Source: Aspidiotus rigidus
Lineage: Eukaryota; Arthropoda; Insecta; Hemiptera; Diaspididae
Length of the DNA: 64,000 nt
Assembly: GCA_035079385.1 (NCBI GenBank)
Contig: JAVHKY010000030.1
Span: 1,860,001-1,924,000 of the forward strand
Reading direction: 5' to 3'
Below are positions 14,501 to 25,375 of the stretch, piece by piece. The stretch's first letter is position 1; each line of letters starts with the position of its first letter. The position numbers and the translations under genes are program-made. A model generated the notes under the pieces. It did no database searches. It was given only the letters and a program-made list of their open reading frames with translations, and was not told where the DNA came from.

Positions 14501-17500
14501 AAACAAATTCAAATTCTCTCCTCCAAACAAGTGTCATTGCTTCAGTGGGCTACGAACTATATGAGGGAGAAACGATATGAGAAATTTCGACTCATAAACA
14601 GTAGGGAAGTTGGCAAACCTACTTGAATGACTTCAAAGATTTCGAAGAAAAATCCAGACTCAAAAGCTATAAAAATCTATATTTACCTTTTCCCAACACT
14701 GTCAAACTCATTATGTTGGACGAATACCATTTCGAGTGAAACTGTACCATTTTTGCATAAATGGTGGTTGAATCCAGCTCTACTATCGTTTCCTTAGAAG
14801 CTGTAAGATGCATAAAAGAATCAAAACACACCGAAAATGAAATTTTAATTCAAACGGTAATCTACGCTGATGACTAACCCACCGAGAAAAAAATGACAAT
14901 AGGGGTGCTTTTCTTTACACATAGATTTCTCCACTTCCCGTACTCGAAAATCATCCATTCTGGCGCATCTCAAATATTCTTTATGAGCTGACTCGAATGT
15001 TTCAAGTAGAGATCTCATGGATTTCAATGAAACTAATGGATCGGTGAATAAGAGAGCAAATCTTGAAACAAACGAAATTCAAATAAATCGCGTAATGCAA
15101 CCTTTTCAATTGAAAACTGAGAACTAGCGTGGATAATTCGTGGAGAATATACTTCTTCAACACTTTCCGTAAATAGGACGAGTTAATTTTGAAACTAAAC
15201 ATTTGACTGTCAGCATCTGTCGTTGGATGGTCTATTTTTCCTCCGTTAAATCCCACATATCTCTCAAAATACTCGTATTGATGATTGCTGTTTATTACTA
15301 AATAGCTAGCGAGGCTCGCTAGGCCAGGTGCATCTCGATCGTCGTTCATAGCGCCTGTAAAAATAATGTCAATCATAATGATTGACAAATAAAACGCGTC
15401 AAATTTCTATAAAGTCAACTGTAGACCATTTAGTTGGAACTCGAGAGTATCTGGTTATCTGCTAAAAATCATTTGTAGTTACTCAAACTGTAGGTCGAAG
15501 CAGAGACGTCTGCTGGCACAGTGAGAAGAAGTGGGCTTTGTCTTGGGCTCTACTTTGTGGAACATCGCATTTAATGCCTATTTAAGATGAAATTGCCAGC
15601 ATGGGTGCAGTGCAGCTCATATGCCACACTGACGACACACTGGTGGTTGGCTCGGCTGACACTGTCGCCGAGGCGGAGACCAAGGTGAACCAGGCCCTAC
15701 AGGCTGTGATCCGTTGGATCAAGCCGGCCGGATTAAGCTTGGCAGTTGACAAGACGGAGGCAATTGTTTTCATGACCTGTCGAAAGTTCAATCCACCCAC
15801 CTTTCGCCTCCAAGGTGTGGACATCAAGACTACACAGACACTGAAGTACCCGGGGCTCTGGTTTGATACCAAGCTCAGCTTTCGCCACCATCTTGAGAAA
15901 GTGGCGGAGAAAGTTTCCAGGGTGATTACTCGTTTGTCCCACCTAATGTCAAACCAAAGAGGATCGAGAGAAGCTATAAGAAGACTTTGCATGAGCGTAG
16001 CAATATCAGTACTCCTTTATGGAGCCCCAGTGCGGGCGACTCCACAAAGATTTAGTACAGAGAAGAGTGGGAGAAAGAGCTGCGCTTAGGTGTGTCAGTA
16101 TCTATCACACTCGCGTATTAGCACGGACACCGCCAATTGATCTGCTGGCAGAAGAGCGAGCAGTGGTGTTCGATACAAAGAAGAAGGGCGCTCCTTGCTT
16201 GCCAAGTAGAAAGAGCGACTCGCCCAGACAGGCAAGGGCGAGTGGACCCGCATGCTAATTCGTGATCTTGATGAGTGGATTGCCCGAGACACGCAACGGC
16301 CAGCTGAATTTTCATCTCACACAGATGAGGGGGTTTCAACAACTACACAAAATGGAAAAAGTTGAGCAACGGTTGTGTTCACATTGTCGTCATGTGCGGA
16401 ATGATGGACCACTTGAGAGTGAGACGTGAGCGGGGTGAGCTAAAACGGTCTCTCCTTGAGTTCGGGGAAGATGAAGAACTCACTCTTGGACCGAACATTT
16501 TTATTTTGGCCGGACATTATACGGCGCACGCGAACGCCGCACGGCAAATTTTTCGGGAAAACCCTCCATAAGATAGGTACCCTGTTGAAATTTTCGAAAA
16601 ACCACAAGGCAAGCTGCAGAAAATCGCGCAGGCATAAAAAGTGGATTACAGTATTTCTGGAGATGCGAGCGGGATTATAGGCTAAACTTGAATTAAATTC
16701 GGACCTAGTCTTTGCCATCCTGATTTTTTCGGATCCCGTTTCCGTCCTAACCACGTCTGAAATCGTAGGAAGATACAAAATGCAAGCTGAATATTTGCCG
16801 CCATTACAGGTTGCAGACATGATAGCTGCCATTGACTGCCAGTAACACATTTCAAAAAAGGTGGTTGGCAAAATTTGTATTGTACATTGCGAGAGTGATT
16901 TTCCTCTCAGCTTCCTCAATAGACTTCCTGCTGGACCACATATCATAAAATACATTAACAGCCTCTTCCAAGCTACATGTTTCAAGCTCTTTCCTTGATA
17001 TGGAAGGTATAATAACTACCTTCTGACGCAGTGCAACCAGTGAGGAAGCTGTTGGGAATCTGACAGAGGTCTACACTGCTTCATACTCTGCAATCAGTGC
17101 GCCGCGTCCCCTTTGAACCGTTCTTGTGGACGAAGCTCCACGCGGATTAACGGAGATTTTTCGAAGAACAATCATTAACAGGAAAAATTTTGCAGCTCTT
17201 ATTTTGATTTACCTTTTTTCTGGTTTCATTGCCTGGACTACGTAGGTCGAAAAATACAATAGAAAAGTGAGTAACGCAAAAAAACTTGCACGGGAGTCTG
17301 GCACTAGAAGAATGGCAGACATCATTCCCGGAGAAGCTTTCTCAAACAAATAGGGGGAAAAAATTGACCTTTGGGTTACTATGTATGATAGACTCATACC
17401 ACAATTTTAATGAAGTCATTTGATCTACCTTAATTGAAAAACTATATTTTTTTTCAGTCCGTAAATTATAAGGGTAGTATTTCATTTCATGATGAAAAAC

Positions 17501-18056
17501 TTACCCGTCCCAATAACTACAGATGCAGCAGACTCATCTGTCTGAGGGTCGCTGATTAATAAAACCTTCATACGATTCCTCAAAACCAAACCTCTGTACA
17601 TACGTCTATCGACTGTAGATTTATAGATATCATCATATCTTTCAATTCGTGGTGATGACTTTGAAGTTCTGAAAATAAGCCTTCACAGATGAAACAGTCT
17701 GAGACATTTAATGGTATCTAGATTAATAAGCCATAAAATTTCGGATTGGAGAATAGAAAAAAGTCTTGATGAAAGTTTTTTTAATATCACTCTTAGCTTT
17801 ATAAAAAAAATTGATGAATATTTCATGGGTTTAAGGAATAAAAATTATTCTTATATCATAATAGTATAGAAATTAATCCACTCACTTTCCCTCTGGCTGT
17901 CTGAAATACAAACAATAAAAGTCACATTATTGATATAAAATTTTCTTATTTAAATATTATTTGTAGTTGTACCTTCATCATTTCTAATTGAAAGGCAGTC
18001 ATCGCCTGAGAGGAAAGGGAAAAGTACTCATCTTTTTTGGTATTTAAAAGCCCCAT
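5539..18056 (-). CDS. Insulin-degrading enzyme-like M16 protein, active site lost
   Basis: Exons with matching phases: 17505-17668 (or to 17658), 15153-15354, 14883-15061, 14687-14800, 13774-13985, 13501-13698, 13268-13411, 12914-13023, 10358-10445, 9530-9625, 9178-9287, 8494-8620, 8279-8395, 7517-7622, 7347-7438, 7143-7245, 6226-6398, 6037-6147, 5754-5951, 5539-5670 (stop 5539-5541). They give about 925 residues that follow human insulysin from YRGL..KVLLISDP to the C-terminus (NFDR.NT, then KEML-like VMEVLNV). IDE is a cytosolic zinc peptidase; here the HFCEH position reads SLASY, the Glu of SEHE is Ala, and the C-terminal Arg and Tyr are Thr and Val. The 5' end is uncertain: candidate coding pieces are 17973-18056 (ATG at 18056 or 18002) and a 15-nt exon 17886-17900, in frame only if the 17658 acceptor is used. 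LINE fragments sit in two introns. I infer a conserved pseudoprotease; decay into a pseudogene is less likely because all 20 exons are open. Confidence 0.88.
8149..8167 (+). repeat. Poly-G tract in IDE-like intron
   Basis: An uninterrupted run of about 19 G lies inside the intron between the 7517-7622 and 8279-8395 exons. A similar run is at about 49286-49298. Assembly length here may be unreliable. Confidence 0.9.
10760..12312 (+). mobile_element. Degenerate RTE/CFDP2-type LINE in IDE-like intron
   Basis: The element lies antisense to the gene, inside the 12914/10445 intron. An endonuclease part at 11080-11634 contains WNAITF, VGFAIENNL and LISAYTRVP, which match endonucleases of craniofacial-development-protein-2-like retroposons. 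At 11720-11900 the end of the reverse transcriptase reads LPAYGSEAWTVY..HQVKALEKFLQRSLRNIM. Near 12165-12230 is the typical terminal finger CDVCGRQITSKIGIISYVKTH, followed by a GAAGAAGAAG tail at about 12288. Frameshifts and the loss of most of the RT make it dead. Confidence 0.85.
15535..16345 (+). mobile_element. R1-clade LINE reverse transcriptase fragment
   Basis: Sits in the first large intron of the IDE-like gene, antisense to it. The frame 15601-16089 reads CHTDDTLVV (the FADD/YADD catalytic box with changed flanks), KTEAIVF, FRLQGVDIK, LKYPGLWFD and LLYGAPV, the order seen in R1/TRAS-type reverse transcriptases; a shifted frame continues to about 16345. It is more GC-rich than its surroundings and 5' truncated, consistent with a young but dead insertion. 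Confidence 0.85.
16346..17504. other. Rest of the large IDE-like intron
   Basis: Holds a short copy of the GGGTTTTCCCGAAAA/GGTACCCTGTTGAAA repeat near 16555-16590 and an open minus-strand frame of 181 codons (16440-16985) with no recognised family. Nothing else could be supported. Confidence 0.4.
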
Positions 18057-19430
18057 ACTAACAAAAATTATATTATTTTGTGAGATGGTAGTCAACATCG
18101 GCGTAAATCAGCCAATTTGTTAGCCTGATTCAACTCTTGGCGACTTTGGAAGGAGGTGAACTCCTAAAACTTCTCTCTTGATTAAACTTTTGTAAAAACT
18201 GAGACAAACAAGTTTAATCGAAAGGGGAGGTGAGAGAAGTTAATTAAATATCACACAAGTTATGTCTCTCTAGAGCCCGGCCTACCTGTATCTACCTTAT
18301 AATTGATGAAGTAGGTCGTCACACAAATTTTCCTATATAAAAAAGAAGACTTTCTATCATATTGGTACACTCAGTCAAAATCCATTCTCCTACCCTTCGA
18401 ATCAGTCAACTTTATTCTTTCTGGGTAAAGCCCCAAAATTAAGAAAACAAATTTCTGATTCAGTGGAAAATGTTTAGTTTGAAACGGAAACTTTCTGGGT
18501 TTAGATAGACTACAGATAAAACTAAAGTGATTGTCTAGGGCAGTTATTTTTCATACTTATCAAAAAATAGGTATATTAATTATCCGTAGAAAACTTACGC
18601 GTGAATAAATATGATCTTTTCAAACCAGAAACCTACGATGATTGGGGAAAGAAATATAATTTTACAAAACATCTTCAGACAACATTAAGTGACGGCGAAG
18701 CTCATCTATTCAACTAAGAAAAGGGAAATTCTGGATTCGAAATTGTGATAGCATAAATGGATTGATCTTTGTAACAACTGATGTTACACTATTCCTTACT
18801 AATGTTAGGTACCTAAGTATACTGAGAAAAATTGATGATTCAGATGTTCAAATAGTTACATATTGAGAAACAGTTGTAACTTCTAATGACGGAGGAGATT
18901 TGGAAGAAGAATGATAAGAAGTGAAAAAAGAAATGTCACGTTAGTTTCAACGACGTATTTTTCGAGAAGCAATTGTGAAGTTTCGTCCATCAACAATTAG
19001 TGACCAATTCCTCTCACTTTTTCATTTTAGTTTCAAGAGAATATGAAATACAACTTTACTAAATCAACACCTCTGATCTTCATAATGCTAAAATTTAATC
19101 CGAACTGTGTTTTCATAAGGAGAAGGACCTCTCATCTTAGAATCCTTCTTCCAAACAGCTAGCTGCGTAAAGTGATACTTGCGAACACCGCACGAAGTAC
19201 GAGAATTTTTTGAGCCAAAAATGATAGAGATTATAATACTGTATAGACATACTCTCGTGATTCAAAGGTCAAATATACCTCGATATCTATTTAAAAAATA
19301 CATTGTAGCTCGCTCGTTAGAGTAAGTTGGGTCCGTTGATTCTTTCATTTTCATCGACGACTACAATATCTCTGTTTGTTCCAATAATCCCCAAAGATCC
19401 CACAGACTTCTTCGAGAAACCTCAATTTAA
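18057..19430. other. Intergenic DNA, nothing recognised
   Basis: AT-rich sequence between the presumed 5' end of the IDE-like gene and a LINE fragment. It should contain the IDE-like promoter and 5' UTR, but no motif is clear enough to call. Confidence 0.4.
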
Positions 19431-19439
19431 TTACTGCAT

Positions 19440-19980
19440 GGACATCGAAAAACGGTTCCCGATTTTCTCCTCCTGAACCTATACTCTGTCATTTTTAAAA
19501 ATAAATCCTACTCCTGCTATCCAACCCCTAATTTTACATAACTCCGAATTCCATCCCGAAACTACGGAAAACTCCTCGGATTACCTTTCTATCAAAAGCT
19601 CACTGGGGGCCCCTACATCAAAATTGTCAAAGCCAGATGCATACGCGCTCTCAATATTAAAAATTCATTTCTCACCCCTCAAGAGGCTGCAACAGAAAAC
19701 TTCTTTTCCAACTATACAAAAGCCTCATCCGTTCTAGATTGGACTCCGCCACCCCAATATATAACTTAAGAAATGCTTCCTTGCTTCACTCGCGACCTTA
19801 TTGAAACCTCCTCCCTTAGATTAGCCCTAGGTGCTTACCATACCAGCCCTAAACTCAGCTTGTGCGCAGAAACCAGCAAGCCTCCACTCCACTTCCGTAG
19901 ACTCATCCTGACACCTAAATTTTTGCCCTCTGTCTCTCAATCTCTCCATCTTCCAAACTTCAAACAAATCTTTCTTTGAA
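19440..19980 (+). mobile_element. Jockey-type LINE fragment (end of reverse transcriptase)
   Basis: Conceptual translation across frameshifts gives LPFYQKLTGGPYIKIVKA, CIRALNIKNS and, in an open frame from 19773, SLRLALGAYHTSPKLSLCAE..PPLHFRR. This matches the conserved LDPIHNQGLRLALGAFRTSP..SLYVEA..PPL block after the RT domain of Jockey-like elements. It is frameshifted and has no intact ends. Confidence 0.7.
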
Positions 19981-20004
19981 AAGTTTCATTTGACGAATTT
20001 GTTG

Positions 20005-20170
20005 TGCTTTTTTAAATTCGTCTGATTCCACTTACAAATAAATGATTGTAAATCAGATTGTTGTACTAGAGGATCTGGATCAGAAATATCTGCTGCAAAG
20101 GGTTCTTGGTCTGTTGTATTTCTTACATAGAACATTTTGTATCTGCGTGTTTCTTGTAGGGGTTCACAAT
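20005..20170 (-). other. Conserved putative terminal exon, copy 1
   Basis: A minus-strand frame reads NTTDQEPFAADISDPDP, then LVQQSDLQSFICKWNQTN, then a Lys/His-rich tail and stop. The same reading occurs 3' of the second phosphoglycerate mutase gene (25202-25330), and many differences between the two are silent (for example AAGCACAAC versus AAGCATAAT). That pattern suggests coding constraint. It cannot follow mutase exon 3 in phase, so it may be the last exon of another transcript or an alternative end. I do not know the protein. Confidence 0.4.
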
Positions 20171-20457
20171 ACATAAATGTATAAATAATCTCAAATCCTT
20201 ATTTAATCAGATGAATCCATATCTTAAATATATTTTGTATCAGTCGCAATAAAATAGCATTAGGTACTTATATGAAAATAGATAAGTACGTCCAAACAAT
20301 TCTTCTCTTCCTAGCTGGCTAGATAACCTCTTTCATATTTGATATAGCCAGAAAAAATAATAATTTTTGTTATACAGATGAAGCGCGAGATTCTTCCGAA
20401 GCCTCAAATTCATTTCTCGACCGATTTTCTCTTCTAAAAAACATGAACATCACGAGT

Positions 20458-21995
20458 TCAACTTTTGTGATTTTCGTCGGTGCTCAGGAACTTGAGCGAT
20501 TCAACAGGTTTTAAATGCTGGTCAAATCTATAAATGAACGGCGTCGCATTCGGTATAGAGCGAAACATCAATACTTCTTCTCGAGACAAATCTAAAATAG
20601 GGAAATTAGTTAAGTATTTAGCTTTACAAATTCAAATTGAATGGACGGAATCAACTCACTATCTAAATGCATAGCCAATCCTTTCAATAGGCCGCCGTGA
20701 CTGACGATGAGTACTCTTTTTCCCGCGAGTATCTGAGGCACGATGACTTCACTCCAATGAGGAAGAAACCTGCCGACAGCATCTTTCAAAGATTCACCTA
20801 ATGGGAATTCTGTTGCTGTTGGACCGTTTTTGTAGCGTGGATCCTTCACAATTGAATTGTAGTACGGATGATCTTCTTGCATCGGAGGAGGAGTATTGAA
20901 AGGATTCGACTAAAAAGTAAAAACAAACGAAAGTTGTTGTGTCAATGGTTTGAGGACTCATTTCTTTTTTGACATTCCCTGACAGAAAACCGAACCGCTG
21001 CCTTGTGGTCAAGAAAGAGGAACCCCAAAGGCTGAGGGAGTAAATCCCGACAGAAAATGGCAGACCACTGAAGTACTATCCCTACAATCAACATGGTGGG
21101 AATGGCTGTAAAGTCAATATGCGAAAGTAAAATAGCCCCACAATCGGATTTCCGGGTGGATGCTGCATCGATTCTCGGATGGACGTCAAAGATTATAGTT
21201 AACAATAGAAAGGTAAACATAGCAACGTGGAATGCACGAAGTCTCTTTCAAACCGGAAAGTTGCAGAATTTTGAAGCGGGAAGAATAAAACGATTGGGCA
21301 TCAGTATTCTTGGACTGAGCAAAGTACGATGGCCGGGCAGTGGCTCCATGAGATATTCGTTCCAAATTACCTTCATAAAACTGGTTTCTTATCAGGACTT
21401 TAAACAGCTCTTCAATTTGTAAATTTTCCTTATCTGCATTGAGTGCAACTTGCTTTTTACATTATTTGCAGCCTTTTACGACCCAAGATTTAAAATTACA
21501 GTTCTTGCAAAGGTAGTTGATTGACTCTTGCAAAATACGACCACTAACGGATTATTATAAGAGCACTTACCTTGTCAAATTCAAATTTCTCAGTCACTTC
21601 AGCGTAAGTCATTCCGGTAAACTCGCCAAAATGGCGTTCATTCAGACGCCAAGTTTTCATCACAGGAATATTTGTTTGTCCCAATTCCTCGAGAATTAGT
21701 TCCAGTGTTCTTTGAGCTCTCCTTAGCATGGAGGTGTGGGCAAAGTCAAATTTATAACCGGCATTTTTCAATACGATCCCGGCCTCTTTCGCCTGCTTTA
21801 CACCTGTAATATACAAATACCGGCGATAACGAATGGATCAGTTGAGATTTTGTCAATAATGTAAATACATTAACTCGTTTTACCTTTTTCTGTCAGAGCC
21901 ACATCGTTCCAGCCACTGTGTGTCTTCAACACATTCGCGGTACTTTCACCGTGTCTCACCAAAACGACCGTATATGATATACTATTTTGTGCCAT
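20458..21995 (-). CDS. Pgam: Phosphoglycerate mutase (2,3-BPG-dependent type), copy 1
   Basis: Four exons: 21884-21995 (ATG at 21995), 21571-21803, 20660-20909 and 20458-20591 (TGA at 20458-20460); all borders are GT-AG and phases agree, giving 242 residues, close to the usual 250. The enzyme interconverts 3- and 2-phosphoglycerate in cytosolic glycolysis, with a phosphohistidine. Visible active-site blocks are LVRHGES (catalytic His), RRAQRT, TWRLNERHFG (general acid Glu) and IVSHGGLLKG (second His). The last differs from the usual AHGNSLR, so the family copy is diverged but all key residues remain. Intron 2 holds a short LINE endonuclease fragment absent from copy 2. A second intact copy lies at 25693-27804 in the same orientation. 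Confidence 0.93.
21205..21360 (+). mobile_element. LINE endonuclease fragment in Pgam copy 1 intron 2
   Basis: The frame 21093-21422 contains VNIATWNARSLFQTGKLQNF and LGISILGLSKVRWPGSG, the N-terminal start of an apurinic-type LINE endonuclease of the RTE/CFDP2 kind. Only about 50 residues are recognisable. The equivalent intron of copy 2 lacks it, so insertion followed the gene duplication. Confidence 0.8.
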
Positions 21996-22403
21996 CTTTA
22001 ATTGAAAAAATACCGTTATCACAAAATTTTATCAGACTCTAATAACGCTCAAATAACCGTACTTGAGTTTAACCTGCACACTTCAAATACAGCTAACTAC
22101 ATATATGCTTAAATACTATACCTGTTTTTCATTGAAACGCCGAACGATCGCGAAGACTTAAATGTTATGGTTCAAATTAGAACCAAGTATTTACCGTTAA
22201 GCACCATAACCGAGTCTAGTGGATCGATCATAGTACGCTACTAATTTGGTACGTGTGTGCATTGTTTCTTGGTCATTGAAAATCAAAAGAGGTACTGACA
22301 GTTTGTAAAGAATGGATGCGTACATCTTGTCCGCTAAAGACTATCATTGTATTGACTATGGTGATCTTTAAAGAATATGAAAATTCATCGTTCAAAAAAT
22401 AAC

Positions 22404-22600
22404 CTAGCATAATTTCGTGAATTTAAATAGGTTGTATTGTGTGGTATATTGCCAACGATCTGTTTTTGACTGAACTACACACGTATTCAAAATCACCATT
22501 GATTCGCAAATCTTGATCCCTGTAGCCGAATATTTGTTTTTCTTTTCTTTTAAGAATGCATCATAGGGAATCATGGTCGAAATAAATGAACGCATACAAG
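22404..22600 (-). pseudogene. Small conserved frame upstream of Pgam, broken copy
   Basis: The minus strand contains GYRDQDLRINGDFEYV and, in another frame, DRWQYTTQYNLFKFTKLC then stop. In the partner at 28377-28580 these two phrases are one open frame joined by about 50 bases missing here. This copy is therefore frameshifted relative to the partner. The protein is unknown; it may be the tail of a neighbouring gene dragged along in the duplication. Confidence 0.4.
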
Positions 22601-22627
22601 AATTGATGAAATTAATATGTTTAAATT

Positions 22628-23162
22628 AAGACCAAGGAAGAAACCATAAAAATTGATAGAATCTAAATTTGAATTGGACTCAGGGAGACACCATAAATCA
22701 CCCTGAATCTAATTGAAATGTCGATTTTATCAATTTTTTATAATTTCTTCCTTGGTCTAACTCAAATGTTGATTCTATTAATTAATTTTATGATCTGAGT
22801 CCAATTCAAATTTTGATTCTATCAATTTTTCATGATTCATTTCTTAGTCTAATTGAAAAATATTGATTTCATCAATTTTTTTAATGGGTTCTTCCTTGGT
22901 CTAACTCAAATGTTGATTCTATCAATCTTTTAAGGTTTCTCCCTGAGTATAATTTTAATGTTGATTCTACCAATTTTTCATGGTTTCTTTCTTAGTCGAA
23001 TTGAAACATATTGATTCCATCAATTTTTTCTAGTTTCTTCCTGTTGATTCCATCAATTTATTATGATTTCTCCCTTAGTCTAATTCAAATTTTGAATCTA
23101 TCAATTTTTCATGGTTTCTTCCTTAGTCTAATTCAAACATATTGATTCCATCAATTTTTTCA
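22628..23162. repeat. Minisatellite of about 60-bp units, first unit inverted
   Basis: Eight or so diverged units built on TTGATTCTATCAATTTTT, then TGGTTTCTTCCTTAGTCTAA. The first unit (22628-22690) reads as the reverse complement (AGACCAAGGAAGAAACCATA), so the array opens with an inverted unit and can fold back. Confidence 0.85.
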
Positions 23163-23476
23163 GCCGCGTGACCATTATGATTCGCGCGTTGCAGCCTCTT
23201 TCATTTTTATTGATTTTTAAAAATCCTTATTTAAAGATGAAAATTACAAATTTTGGTCTAAAAAATTATAATAATTTATTTGACAGTATTTCACCAAAAA
23301 AATTTTTCCAAGAAAAAATAAGGTGAAGACCTTGAGCGGGGTTCGAACCAGGGTAAAAAGGAGAAAAGTCGCATATTATACAGCCGCTAACGCGTACGCG
23401 TTTGTACGCGTGGTTTGGCGTTGTAATTGCCGCGCTCACCTGCTTTAATCAAACACTCACTTTAACCGTGACATAA

Positions 23477-23883
23477 TTATATAAGAAGGCGATTGCAATC
23501 TATACTTAGATTTTAACAATCTGAATACGGCAATATAAATTTTTACATGAGTTTGTGTAAAATTTTTACGATACAAAGCGAAATAAAACCGTAAGATTGA
23601 CAGTGTTTCAATGCGCGGTGCAGAGTGACTGAACGACAATGAACGAGGAGTCGAGTGTACGCGTCGCGTCGTGCCGGGCACTTGAACTCGACGTAGCAGC
23701 GCGTAACTCCAGAACATCGGTGCTTGCTGCGGCAGTACCGCGACTCGAAACACTAGATGCTCGCCAATCTTACAATTTTATATTGCTTCACATCGCGAAA
23801 ATTTTGCACAAACTCATGTAAAAATATATATTGCTGTATTCAGCTTATCAAAATCTAATTATAGATCACTTTCTTATATATAT
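23477..23883. mobile_element. Foldback element with long terminal inverted repeats
   Basis: The left arm, from TTATATAAGAAGG through TTTTTACATGAGTTTGTG to ACAGTGTTTC, is matched base for base (with about 20 percent change) by the reverse complement of the right arm ending CTTATATATA. Arms are about 145 bp and the GC-richer core about 115 bp. It has no coding capacity, so I call it a foldback-type MITE. Confidence 0.8.
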
Positions 23884-23889
23884 TCCACA

Positions 23890-25050
23890 ATAATGATGAA
23901 CGATTTCCCGCCAAACATGTCCTCCACTTTAACCGTTCTCTTAACAAACCCTTCAAAGCAAATTCCCTACAACTGATATATACAATATCTTCCTTCTGGA
24001 CTCTCCCTCAAACAGATATCCGTTTTGACCTCACAGAAATCCCCAAGTCTCACAAAACAACCCATGTACAACACATCAAAAAACTAATCCAAAATTCACA
24101 AAAACACAAAGATCTAAAAATTTATTAAATATCCATCAACGGGCAAGAACGTTAACCTCACGTCAACCCTATTTTGCTGCCCATCTTCTGGCATCTGGAC
24201 ATACTTTTCCTAGACCTCAAAATGTCCGCCTCTTACATGAGGAGAGTTCTAAATACTAACATAATATGTATCGCACTGGAGTCTACAGAAATAATCAAAT
24301 CAGTCTATAATTACTCACCTATAGTGAACGAGAAAATCCCTACTTCATACCTCGCTGATACAGTTTACAAGAAATTACTCGAATGGTGATGTAATCTGTT
24401 GCGATTTATCTCTTCGCGGGTTTACTCACTTCGATCAGTATGTTCTTGCCCGTTGATGGATATTTATCCGAAAGCGCTCGCTTAATAAATTTTCAAATTA
24501 GGACTCTAGTAATCTTTGTGTTTTTGTGAAGTTTGTGATTTATGTGTCAGCGCATCTGTAACATGGCCTCCATATTAACAACTGAACTCATGGTCATACA
24601 TGCCTGCCTCTCCCACCTTTTTCTACTTCCTCCATAAGGCAAATAGATTCTCCTCACCGACTCACTTTCCTCTCTCCACTTCTTCTCTGACTCATACAAC
24701 TCCATCCTATTCACACAACGCATACTCCTCACATTACTCACTCTGGACTCAATATAGGTACCCAAATAACGTGCCTATGGTTTGATTCCTGGACAAATTG
24801 ACCTCCCCAAACACGACGTTGTCGACCAAGCCGTCAAACATTCTACCTCTATTAAGAAAATAATCGACAACTCCCACCTTCCTGCTTCTGACCACAAAAA
24901 CTTCTACCGTACTCTTATTACACAATCATGGAACTCACTCTGGGAAAATCTTCTCTTTATTAAAGAAATCCCCATTCCCTGGTCATCCTCCTATAATATG
25001 CTCATATTTTTACAAATAATTACTTACACTCCTTGATAATTCTGATCCTA
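23890..25050 (+). mobile_element. Jockey-type LINE debris
   Basis: Around 23990-24110 translation gives TLPQTDIRFDLTEIPKS, like the proline-rich section downstream of Jockey RT. At 24782-25036 the frame IPGQIDLPKHDVVDQAVKHS resembles an RNase H tail (PGHVGIPGNE..D.AAK), and SWNSLWENL follows. Pieces are out of frame and an unrelated segment with GGGCAAGAACGTTA/TTCTTGCCCGTTG inverted phrases lies between them. Confidence 0.55.
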
Positions 25051-25201
25051 TACTTAGTCTAATGCTGTACTAATACTTATCCTCTTAATCAGACTCTATT
25101 TCTATAAAGTTTACAAATTAAGCTCCTACAATACTCAAATTGTTGTCCCCTTTCAATAAATATGTACGAGTAGAAAAGTAAGTATTGGAAAAGTTTTGTT
25201 A

Positions 25202-25375
25202 GATCAATTTATTATGCTTTCTTAAATTTGTCTGATTCCACTTACAAATAAATGGTTGTAGATCAGATTGTTGTACTACAGGATCATGATCAGAGATTTC
25301 TTTTGTAAAGGGTTCTTGGTCTGTTGTATTTCTTTGGAGACTTCGTAAGTGAGTGTTTCTTGCAGGGGTTCACAA
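25202..25375 (-). other. Conserved putative terminal exon, copy 2
   Basis: Partner of 20005-20170. The minus-strand frame reads NTTDQEPFTKEISDHDP, then VVQQSDLQPFICKWNQTN, then a shorter basic tail and stop. Conservation of frame, length and end between copies supports coding, but the parent transcript is not resolved. Confidence 0.4.

Noticed and set aside
16440..16985. 181-codon minus-strand frame in the IDE-like intron
   Set aside because: On the same strand as the gene but no alignment to IDE, no splice logic and no recognised domain.
1..18056. One large gene joining the secreted protein to the IDE-like protein
   Set aside because: The IDE-like frame ends with a stop at 5539 and the secreted protein has its own ATG and signal peptide at 1433.
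23330..23360. GGGGTTCGAACC, like a tRNA T-loop/B box
   Set aside because: The neighbouring sequence does not fold into a T arm or acceptor stem on either strand, and no A box sits at the right distance.
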